Below are positions 1 to 7,924 of a stretch of DNA of 64,000 nucleotides, in pieces. Position 1 is the first letter of the stretch. Every line of letters begins with the position of its first letter. Source of the stretch: Bacteroides xylanisolvens XB1A. GTDB taxonomy: Bacteria > Bacteroidota > Bacteroidia > Bacteroidales > Bacteroidaceae. The DNA is taken from NCBI RefSeq assembly GCF_000210075.1, contig NC_021017.1, positions 4,111,128 through 4,175,127 of the forward strand, in the 5' to 3' direction. The translations under genes and the position numbers were made by a program. The notes beneath the pieces are model-generated. The model did not search any database and was not told the origin of the DNA. It was given only the letters and a program-made list of their open reading frames with translations.

Positions 1-45
1 TATTCTTTACGTACGATATTACAGCTCCTATGGTATAAAAAACAG

Positions 46-53
46 TAGCTTTG
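46..53 (+). promoter_or_regulatory. possible -7 box upstream of the lyase remnant
   Basis: TAGCTTTG fits the Bacteroides -7 consensus TAnnTTTG and lies 25 nt before the ATG of the lyase remnant. No good TTTG is seen 19-20 nt further upstream, so this is weak. Confidence 0.25.
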
Positions 54-77
54 CTGCTACATAATACTTAATATACA

Positions 78-564
78 ATGAAACGTATTAGCCTTCTTCT
101 TTTTTTTATAGGATGTTTCCTCTTTTCTCTTTCGGCTACGAATTATTTTGTGGCTACTAATGGAAGCGATTCAAACAGTGGGACGATTGATAAGCCTTTT
201 GCCACGTTGGGTAAAGCACAATCAAAAGTGATGGCAGGAGATACTGTATATATCCGGCAAGGTACATATCGAGTGACGGAAGCAGAGATAATGGAACATT
301 ATACTGCGGGAAGTACTACTTGGAGCCGGGTGTTTAAAATGTCAAAGAGTGGAACTGGACCGGACAACAGGAGGGGTATTAAAAACGGTTATACGCGGGG
401 AACAAACAAAGAATACGGATTTGGATCTGCTGGAAATAAAAGAATCAGGAAATAGTACTTATGAAATCTTTCTTCGTGGTGGCGGACGTAAAGGAGAGAT
501 TGTGTTTACAAAATTTATAAAGAGGATGCGCTTTTTTGATACTGTAGAGAGCGTTTTATTTTAA
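78..564 (+). pseudogene. PL9-like pectate lyase remnant with internal deletion
   Basis: The first ~97 codons encode a signal peptide (MKRISLLLFFIGCFLFSLSA) and the start of a right-handed beta-helix polysaccharide lyase of the PL9 type, with the hallmark stretches NYFVATNGSDSNSGT, KPFATLGKAQ and DTVYIRQGTYR. After GTGPDNR, near base 371, the homology stops and the frame runs into a stop at 455. In another frame (about 371-564) an unrelated, protein-like tail follows (KTVIRGEQTKNTDLDLLEIK, then EIFLRGGGRKGEIVF), which I do not recognise. The simplest reading is an internal deletion that joined the 5' end of a lyase gene (family members are about 450-700 aa) to the 3' end of another segment out of frame. 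Neither half should be active. It lies directly upstream of pectin genes, which fits a decayed member of the same locus. Confidence 0.6.
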
Positions 565-661
565 TTCGATATATGTACAAAAATAAGTCTGAATATGGAA
601 TATTGTATATAGATAAATAGTATTTGAATCCTTTGTATAGAACTCCATAAGAAAATCAATA

Positions 662-709
662 TCTCCATATCCTTTGCTTTGGGGCAAATGGAAACATGCG
701 GTACTTTTG
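662..709 (+). promoter_or_regulatory. promoter and shared upstream element of the first GH28
   Basis: TTTG at 678-681 and TACTTTTG at 702-709 are 20 nt apart and match the Bacteroides -33/-7 promoter. Upstream, TCTCCATATCCTTTGCTTT (662-680) is nearly the same as the element at 2150-2170, and in both places it starts exactly 40 nt before the -7 box. The start codon of the GH28 gene follows 25 nt downstream of the -7 box. The shared element is a candidate operator for a common activator. Confidence 0.6.
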
Positions 710-733
710 CAAAAAAGTAACGAGATATAGAAA

Positions 734-2044
734 ATGATAAAGTCAGCATTTTTAATAGTAGCGACATGTTGCAGTCTGCAACTGTTTAGTCAGGAAAAAT
801 TTCCCGATGGTAAAATTATACCGGATTGGTTTTACAAAAATGAAAAAACTGATATAAATGGATTAGGAAAGAGTTTCTTGATTACCGACTATGGAGTAGT
901 GAATGATAGTACACTGTTACAGACAGAGAAAATTCAGGCTGTTATAGATTTGGCGTCTAATAATGGAGGCGGAGTCATTGTTATACCTGAAGGTACTTAT
1001 CTTAGTGGTGCGCTGTTCTTTAAGCCGGGAACACACTTGCATTTGGAAGAGAAAGCTATATTAAAAGGTAGTGACGATATTAGCAACTTTCCTGTAATAG
1101 AAACACGGATGGAGGGACAGAACCTAAAGTACTTTTCAGCTTTGATTAATGTTGATAAGGTAGATGGTTTCACCCTTTCCGGAAAAGGAAAAGTTGATGG
1201 AAACGGTGAACGATATTGGAAGTCATTTTGGTTGCGGCGGCGTGTTATTCCTAAATGTACTAATATGGATGAATTGCGTCCTCGTCTACTTCATATATCT
1301 CATAGCAATAATGTACAAGTTTCAGATGTGCGACTTGTTAATTCTCCGTTTTGGACAACTCACATTTATAAGTGTGATAGCGTAAAACTTTTGGATTTGC
1401 ATATCTTTTCACCTTCTTCTCCTGTAAAGGCTCCAAGTACGGATGCAATCGATATTGATGCATGTAAAAATGTACTTGTCAAGGGATGCTATATGTCGGT
1501 TAATGATGACGCAATTGCATTAAAAGGCGGCAAAGGACCATGGGCTGATCAAAATCCCGATAATGGTGGCAATTGTGATATTATTATTGAAGACTGTACT
1601 TTTGGATTCTGTCACGGAGTGCTGACTTGCGGTAGCGAATCGATATATAATCATAATATAATTCTTCGACGCTGCAATCTGGACCAGGCTAAACGCCTGT
1701 TGTGGTTGAAAATGCGTCCGGATACTCCCCAACAATATAAGTACATCCTCGTTGAAGACATAAAAGGAAATGTCCGCAATTGTATCTTTATTGCTCCTTG
1801 GACACAGTTTTATGATTTGAAAGATCGCAAGGATATGCCAGTCTCGTATTCCAGCTATATTACAATGCGTAATATTCATCTGGATTGTGATTCCTTTTTT
1901 GCTGTAGAGAAATCAAAACAATATAAATTATCCAATTTCTGTTTTGACAATTTGACTATTACGGCTAAAAAAGATGTGAAGATAGATGAAGATATTATTG
2001 ATGCATTGGTTATGAGAAAGGTTGAGATAAATAAAGTGAATTAA
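734..2044 (+). CDS. GH28 family glycosidase (divergent polygalacturonase-like)
   Basis: Secreted right-handed beta-helix enzyme of family GH28, which hydrolyses galacturonosyl linkages in pectin. An N-terminal signal peptide (about residues 1-19, ending LFSQ) points to the periplasm or cell surface. The opening stretch FLITDYGVVNDST and GGGVIVIPEGTYLSGAL are typical of the family. Catalytic blocks can be placed: D237 in STDAIDID, D258/D259 in VNDDAIALK, H294 in CHG, and the substrate-binding basic block RLLWLKMRPD from R321, where most family members have RIK. The changed last block suggests a substrate other than plain polygalacturonate, for example rhamnogalacturonan. 436 aa is a normal length. 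It has its own promoter (678-709) and is followed after 200 bases by the esterase-GH105 fusion, which has a matching promoter. Family assignment is firm, specificity is inference. Confidence 0.85.
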   Translation: MIKSAFLIVATCCSLQLFSQEKFPDGKIIPDWFYKNEKTDINGLGKSFLITDYGVVNDSTLLQTEKIQAVIDLASNNGGGVIVIPEGTYLSGALFFKPGTHLHLEEKAILKGSDDISNFPVIETRMEGQNLKYFSALINVDKVDGFTLSGKGKVDGNGERYWKSFWLRRRVIPKCTNMDELRPRLLHISHSNNVQVSDVRLVNSPFWTTHIYKCDSVKLLDLHIFSPSSPVKAPSTDAIDIDACKNVLVKGCYMSVNDDAIALKGGKGPWADQNPDNGGNCDIIIEDCTFGFCHGVLTCGSESIYNHNIILRRCNLDQAKRLLWLKMRPDTPQQYKYILVEDIKGNVRNCIFIAPWTQFYDLKDRKDMPVSYSSYITMRNIHLDCDSFFAVEKSKQYKLSNFCFDNLTITAKKDVKIDEDIIDALVMRKVEINKVN

Positions 2045-2149
2045 AAAAGAAGGGTAGAAAGACTGGAAAATCGTACATAGCCTGTAAAATCGTACAAAAT
2101 AGGCGTGTGATGGGCTGTACACATATGAATTTACATAAGAAAGTCGAAT

Positions 2150-2197
2150 TCTCCATATTCCTTTTCTTTAACTCTACCATGTAATGCGGTATCTTTG
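2150..2197 (+). promoter_or_regulatory. promoter and shared upstream element of the esterase-GH105 gene
   Basis: TATCTTTG at 2190-2197 is a good -7 box; the -33 position (2166-2169) reads CTTT, a weak match. TCTCCATATTCCTTTTCTTTA at 2150-2170 repeats the element at 662-680, again 40 nt before the -7 box. ATGCGGTA just before the -7 box is also shared. The start codon lies 48 nt downstream. Confidence 0.55.
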
Positions 2198-2244
2198 ACA
2201 TGTGCTTATTCAGTAAAATATTGAATCTAAAACTATAAAATACA

Positions 2245-4776
2245 ATGAAATTCTGTAGAATTATTTTTTGTCTGTGGTTATTGGTCTGTTTCTTTCCAAT
2301 AGGTATTCATGCAGATATACAACTTCCTTCTATATTATCAAATAATATGGTACTTCAGCAAAATGCGAAAGTACGTTTTTGGGGAAAAGCACGTCCCGGA
2401 GAAAAGATTTTGGTAAAGACTTCATGGGATCATAAGAAATACAAGGTGACTGCTTTAGCAAACGGTCATTGGGAACTGATGATACAAACACCGGCTGCTA
2501 CTTCCGGACAATCTGTAATGTTGAAAGGTGATAATAGGATCCGGATCAATAATATATTAATAGGTGAAGTTTGGCTTTGTACGGGACAGTCAAATATGGA
2601 ATTTCCCGTAGCCCGTAATCCGCAAGTGAAATGGAAAACAGGAATGTTGAATGAAGCGGAAGAAATGAAAGATGCTGATTTTCCGGAAATCCGCCTGTTT
2701 CATGTAGAGCATCAACTGGCACCTGATAGTGAGAAAGAAGATTGCGTTGGAAAGTGGGTGGTTTGTAATCCGGAGAATCTGAAAGACTTTTCTGCTGTAG
2801 GATTTGTCTTTGGACGTAAATTGTATAAAGAATTGAGTACACCGGTTGGATTGATTCAGTCTACTTGGGGAGGAACACATGCTGAATCTTGGACAAGTAT
2901 GAAAGTGATGGAAAACAATCTGCTGTATGCTGATGTCTTAAAACAATATTCAAAAGAAAGGGTGAGTAGGGAAAAAGATAAGTGTAAGGTTCCGGCTACT
3001 TTGTGGAATGGCATGATTGCTCCTATAGTAGGGTACACTGTAAAAGGAAATATCTGGTATCAGGGAGAATCCAACTCTGTTCGTTATGAGAAATATCAGG
3101 AAGTATTTACTAACCTGATTAATAGTTGGCGGAAAGAATGGAATCAGCCGGATATGCCTTTCTATTTCGTACAGATTGCACCACATTACAAGCAACCGGC
3201 AGGTATTCGTGAAGCACAATTAAAAACATGGTTAAGTGGACTTGAAAATATTGGTATGGCAGTAGTGACGGATGCAGCCGATTCTACCGACATACATCCA
3301 CGAAATAAAGTTGCACCGGGCGAACGGCTGGCAGCTTGGGCATTAGCAAAGCAATATGGTAAAAAGATTGTTTATTCAGGACCTCTCTACAAATCAATGA
3401 AAGTGAATGGGGGAGAAATTACATTAGATTTTGAATTTGCGGAAGGTGGCCTGCAGACACCCGGCAATGAACCGGTAAAAGGATTTTTTATTGCCGGCAA
3501 TGATGCGCGGTTTTATCCGGCTGAAGCTGTAATTGATGGAAGTTTGATAACACTTTCTTCAACTTATGTCTCTGCACCTGTAGCTGTACGCTACGGTTAT
3601 GGGACTTTCTTTAGAGTGAATCTGTTTAATAAAGCCGGACTTCCGGCAGTTCCTTTCCGTACGGATACTTTTTCTTCCGACACTTATTATCGTCTGTTTG
3701 CCGATTCGGAAATTCGTCGTTTTCCGGAAGCGTGGCAACTGGATCATGGAAAACGCCTGTATTTTGGTTATGCGCAAGGAGTAGGTTGTTGTGCGATGTT
3801 ACAAGTTTGGAAGAAAACAGGAGACCGTAGGTACTTTGATTATGTAGAGGCATGGGCTGATTCTTTGGTAGACGACAAAGGAGAGATTCATTTATATAAG
3901 AAAGAAACCTATAATTTGGATTATATCAATTCCGGAAAAGTTCTGTTTGATTTGTACAATGAAACCAAAAAGGAGAAATATAAATTGGCTATCGAGAATT
4001 TGATAGATCAGCTAAAAAAGCAACCTCGTACAACAGATGGAGGTTTCTGGCATAAGAAAATATACCCTAATCAGATGTGGTTGGATGGATTGTATATGGC
4101 TTCTCCTTTTATGGCTCGATATGGAGCTGAATTTAATCGTCCGGAATGGATTGATGAGGCTGTTAAACAGTTCACTCTCTGCCATCAGCATACATACGAT
4201 ACCAAGACGGGACTTTATTATCATGCATGGAATGAGGACCGGAGCCAGCGCTGGGCTGATCCGGAAACTGGCCATTCTCCTAATTTCTGGGGACGTAGTA
4301 TTGGTTGGTGGTTTATGGCTTTGGTAGATGCTTTGGAATATATTCCCCAAGATCATTCAGGCTATGCTGATATGATTAAATGGACGAAAGAATTAGCAGA
4401 AACTCTTTCAAAATACCAAGATAAAAATGGTTTATGGTATCAGGTAATTGACCAACCTTCACGTACCGGTAATTTCCCGGAAGCTTCTGTTACGGCGCAA
4501 TGTATGTATGCCTATATGAAAGCTGTGAATAAAGGATACATTGATAGTCAGTATCGTGCTATTGCAGAAAAAGCCTTTAAGGGGCTGTGCAATAAACTGC
4601 TAATCTCAAATTCGGACGGAACATTGACATTGACAAGATGTTGCCAAGTGGGTGGATTAGGCGGTAAGCCTTATCGTGACGGTAGTTTTGAGTATTATAT
4701 AGGAGAGAAAATGAGAGATAATGATGCTAAAGCAACAGGACCTTTCATTATGGGATGTATTGAACTGAACAAATAA
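2245..4776 (+). CDS. Carbohydrate acetylesterase (SASA-type) fused to GH105 unsaturated uronyl hydrolase
   Basis: A two-enzyme fusion of 843 aa with a signal peptide (cleavage near residue 24, IHA/DIQ). Residues ~25-475 form a sialate-O-acetylesterase-like SGNH hydrolase: GQSNME with nucleophile S116, WYQGESN from W271, and TDIH with D349/H351 supply the catalytic blocks. Residues ~480-843 form an (alpha/alpha)6 GH105 domain, which removes 4,5-unsaturated uronic acid from the non-reducing end of lyase products; MWLDGLYMASPF carries the likely catalytic D614, and FWGRSIGWWFMALVD is a family block. The pair fits deacetylation and trimming of acetylated rhamnogalacturonan or homogalacturonan oligosaccharides made by a lyase such as the PL1 downstream. 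Both catalytic sets look intact. It has its own promoter. Domain identity is firm; the exact acetyl substrate is inferred. Confidence 0.85.
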   Translation: MKFCRIIFCLWLLVCFFPIGIHADIQLPSILSNNMVLQQNAKVRFWGKARPGEKILVKTSWDHKKYKVTALANGHWELMIQTPAATSGQSVMLKGDNRIRINNILIGEVWLCTGQSNMEFPVARNPQVKWKTGMLNEAEEMKDADFPEIRLFHVEHQLAPDSEKEDCVGKWVVCNPENLKDFSAVGFVFGRKLYKELSTPVGLIQSTWGGTHAESWTSMKVMENNLLYADVLKQYSKERVSREKDKCKVPATLWNGMIAPIVGYTVKGNIWYQGESNSVRYEKYQEVFTNLINSWRKEWNQPDMPFYFVQIAPHYKQPAGIREAQLKTWLSGLENIGMAVVTDAADSTDIHPRNKVAPGERLAAWALAKQYGKKIVYSGPLYKSMKVNGGEITLDFEFAEGGLQTPGNEPVKGFFIAGNDARFYPAEAVIDGSLITLSSTYVSAPVAVRYGYGTFFRVNLFNKAGLPAVPFRTDTFSSDTYYRLFADSEIRRFPEAWQLDHGKRLYFGYAQGVGCCAMLQVWKKTGDRRYFDYVEAWADSLVDDKGEIHLYKKETYNLDYINSGKVLFDLYNETKKEKYKLAIENLIDQLKKQPRTTDGGFWHKKIYPNQMWLDGLYMASPFMARYGAEFNRPEWIDEAVKQFTLCHQHTYDTKTGLYYHAWNEDRSQRWADPETGHSPNFWGRSIGWWFMALVDALEYIPQDHSGYADMIKWTKELAETLSKYQDKNGLWYQVIDQPSRTGNFPEASVTAQCMYAYMKAVNKGYIDSQYRAIAEKAFKGLCNKLLISNSDGTLTLTRCCQVGGLGGKPYRDGSFEYYIGEKMRDNDAKATGPFIMGCIELNK

Positions 4777-4845
4777 TATAGAAATAGAAATGATAGGAAA
4801 TTTTCGACTACAGTTTCAATTAATGAACAAATAAAATGTAATACC

Positions 4846-5958
4846 ATGAAAAAAGAACAAATTATCAAATCGATGTTATTTTTAATTATTCCTTTGCTTG
4901 CTATCTCATGTGATGGTAATGGCCTTATGGAATATGAAGAGACTGCATTGATGCAAGGAGATGTGCAGCAAGGACTGTTAAATGATGGGACAAGTGATAA
5001 TACATGTATGGTTAATCTGAATTTATTCACAAAACCTTATTTTGATTATCAGTATAATACGGGTGATCATGTAGATGAGTGTTTTGTATATATTGATAAT
5101 CAGGAAGATCTTACTAGATGCCTTTATCCACAAAGTGGAAAGAATGTAAAAGGTAATTTCTTGATACCTTTCGGAAAACATCGAATTAAATTGAATATAG
5201 AAATTGATGATGGTAAATCATATACATATCCGATTGAACTATGCAATGCTTTGGTAACCTTAAAGAACGGTGAAGCAAGTACGGTGCTCTACGATAGAAT
5301 TATTCTTAAAAGAGCGGATTCTTCTTTCACAAATTCAGCCTTTACTGTTGAATTTGATGTAGATTTTCCTTATACTGAAAACAATGATTACACATTAGAT
5401 ATTACATTAGGATTTTATGATGAAACATACGACGATGGTTCTTCAGGTCCTTATGTAAACGGAAATGTTAGTGTTAATACTTATTATCAATGGAGATCCA
5501 TTTTTGAACCAGCTAGGCCAACTGATATTGACTTTGTTCTTGGAATTGTATATAATTCTACTCAAAAAGAATATTGTTATAAAGGGTATTGTGAACAAGA
5601 CTTTTCTATAGATAGGAATGGAATGGCTGTTAATAATGTAAGTTGGCATAAAATGGTAAGATTACCAAATGGTGATGATATTGGCTATAAATTATATTTA
5701 ATAACAGGTATATGGGCTAAATTACAGTCAAATATTGATACTATGATTGGCGAAACAGAAGTTTCGTGGTATTCAGCTTATTATAGAGTAGAATGGGATG
5801 ACGGAGAATATTCAGAATGGTATCCTATGGATGAATTAGACGAATCTTCAGTTAGGATAGATGCTACTATTGATTATTATCCTAATATTGAGATTGTATG
5901 TTTCAATACCAAAGAAATTCAGGATGCTTATGCATCACAATGGGGCATTGTACCTTAA
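4846..5958 (+). CDS. Putative surface lipoprotein of unknown family
   Basis: 370 aa with a lipoprotein signal (hydrophobic MLFLIIPLLAISC, lipobox cysteine at about residue 22) followed by a short acidic linker, as in many surface-exposed Bacteroides lipoproteins. The body is rich in beta-type segments, Tyr and Asp (for example YYRVEWDDGEYSEWYPMDEL near residue 310) and has no enzyme motif I recognise. It lies between the esterase-GH105 fusion and the PL1 lyase gene in a pectin locus, so a glycan-binding or structural surface role is a reasonable guess, but nothing in the sequence proves it. The base composition is noticeably more AT-rich than the neighbouring GH105 gene, which may mean separate ancestry. 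Confidence 0.5.
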   Translation: MKKEQIIKSMLFLIIPLLAISCDGNGLMEYEETALMQGDVQQGLLNDGTSDNTCMVNLNLFTKPYFDYQYNTGDHVDECFVYIDNQEDLTRCLYPQSGKNVKGNFLIPFGKHRIKLNIEIDDGKSYTYPIELCNALVTLKNGEASTVLYDRIILKRADSSFTNSAFTVEFDVDFPYTENNDYTLDITLGFYDETYDDGSSGPYVNGNVSVNTYYQWRSIFEPARPTDIDFVLGIVYNSTQKEYCYKGYCEQDFSIDRNGMAVNNVSWHKMVRLPNGDDIGYKLYLITGIWAKLQSNIDTMIGETEVSWYSAYYRVEWDDGEYSEWYPMDELDESSVRIDATIDYYPNIEIVCFNTKEIQDAYASQWGIVP

Positions 5959-6138
5959 TAACTAAAAAGTCTTGATTTTTACGTATAAAGATGAGGATCA
6001 ATATTAAAATAGATATTCAACTACTGATTACGTAAATAGCAAAATAATTAAGTATACTTGACAACGGATATACAATTTTTTAGGTTTGAATTTAATTTAT
6101 TAATCAAATGAGTATTTATTAATTATTTTTTATATAAA

Positions 6139-7825
6139 ATGAGAAACACAGCAACTTTTCAAAAAAAGGCATGTCCAATTGCCGTGAGATGCTTAACAAG
6201 CATTTTATATTTCTTTTTGTTTTCACTCTCGTCGTTAGCGGCTTGCGTGGATAAAGAACCTGTAGATGAGGAGGATGCAGATCCTGCTATCAATCCTTAC
6301 AGTTCATATCTAGAGGAGGAAGAAAGTGGTGGTAATACAAGTTCTGGTCCGGCATTTCCTGTCTTAGCCAATTATGCACCGGCATTTCCGGGTGCAGTAG
6401 GATATGGTAGAAACGCTGATGGTGCACGTGGTAGTAACAACCGGGAAATTTATGTAGTAACTAATTTGAATAATAGTGGTGCTGGATCGTTAAGAGATGC
6501 TGTTAGTCAAGCAAACAGAATTATAGTGTTTAACGTGTCAGGTGTGATTGATTTGAATAAAGAAGTACTTGTGTTTAAGGACAATCAAACAGTCTTGTTT
6601 CAGACAGCTCCCGGTGATGGCATCGAACTTTATAATGGTAGGACTTCTTCCACCAATGCAAATAATCTGATTGTACGTTATATGCGTATGCGTACTGGTC
6701 GCCAGGTTAGTGGCAGTGACAACATAGACGCAGGAGGAGCTGCCTATGGGCATGATCAAATTTATGATCATTGTTCTTTCACATGGGGAACAGATGAATG
6801 TTTTTCACTCAATAATGACAAGCAACCGAAAGGTCTCTATAACATAACATTGCAGAATTCAATTTTAGGACAAGGATGCCAGAATCATTCTTGTGGAGGT
6901 TTAGTTCAAACTAGTGATGAAGAAGGAGTTACTGTTTTCCGAAATCTATTTATTGATAATAAAACTCGTAATTTTAAAGTGAAAGGATTGAATCAATTTG
7001 TTAACAATGTTATCTATAATTGGGGAAATGGAGCGGCTTATAATATGGGGGGGGGAATCTTCAGGGCACTCTAACACAGTTATTGAAAATAATTATTTTA
7101 TCAAAGGACCAGCTTATACATGGGTGAATACGTCATATCCTATAGAAACTACAGATAAGAGTATGTTCGATGATGAAACGAAATATCATTATAATGGAAT
7201 AAGTAGTGACAATAAAAATTATTTGGTAGATACTTATCAACAAGTAAATCCAACTAAACCTTTTATAGGTGGTAATGGTGATGGTGATTTTGATACTTAT
7301 TGTGTAGGTAATTATTATGATAACGATAAAGACGGCACATTAAATGGATTCGAAATCACTCAGGGTAATTGGCAAACCTATTGTAGTGCCACTCCTGTCT
7401 TTCTGAGTAAACCAGATAGCCAACATTCGGAAATCAGCATAAAAACTAGTGCTACAGAAGCTTATCATTGGATTGTTAAAAATGTTGGACCGGTTTTACC
7501 CAATCGTGATTTGGTAGATAAATTCATGATTGATGAACTGACTTCATTAGGTACTAAAGGAACAATTTTTAGAAATCAAAACATAGAGACACAATACCCT
7601 CTTGCCAAGACTTGGCAAAATATTAATGTTGGCACTGCTAGAAAAGATACGGATGGCGACGGCATACCCGATGATTTTGAGGACAAATGGGGGCTAAATA
7701 AAAATAATGCTGGAGATGCCGTTCGTATTGCAGAGAACGGATATACGATGATTGAAAACTATGCTCTTTCACTCGAATTCCCAGATGAGTATGAAAAGGC
7801 TTGGAATGAAGCATACGGTGAATAA
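6139..7825 (+). pseudogene. PL1 pectate lyase lipoprotein, frame broken at a run of nine G
   Basis: Two frames together encode a PL1-family secreted lyase. The first half (6139-7074) has a lipoprotein signal (lipobox LAAC), then AFPGAVGYGRNADGARG, IYVVTNLNNSGAGSLRDA, YGHDQIYDHCSFTWGTDEC and NVIYNWGNGAAYNMGG, all typical of Bacteroides PL1 enzymes. The frame shifts at the G9 run at 7047-7055 and stops at 7074. Removing one G joins it to the second frame (GESSGHSNTVIENNYF onward), which runs to 7825 and ends with a DTDGDGIPDDFEDKWGL calcium-type repeat. The restored protein would be 561 aa, normal for the family. PL1 cleaves polygalacturonate by beta-elimination, giving substrates for the GH105 enzymes here. 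The break may be a true mutation, a slippage-prone on/off switch, or a sequencing error. Confidence 0.8.
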
Positions 7826-7924
7826 ATAGTGAAATACAATAAATAATGAAGATTATACATTATCAATTAATCTGAATTTTGAATAATGATAGAGAGAAAT
7901 CCTAATTTTAAATTAATAAAAAAA

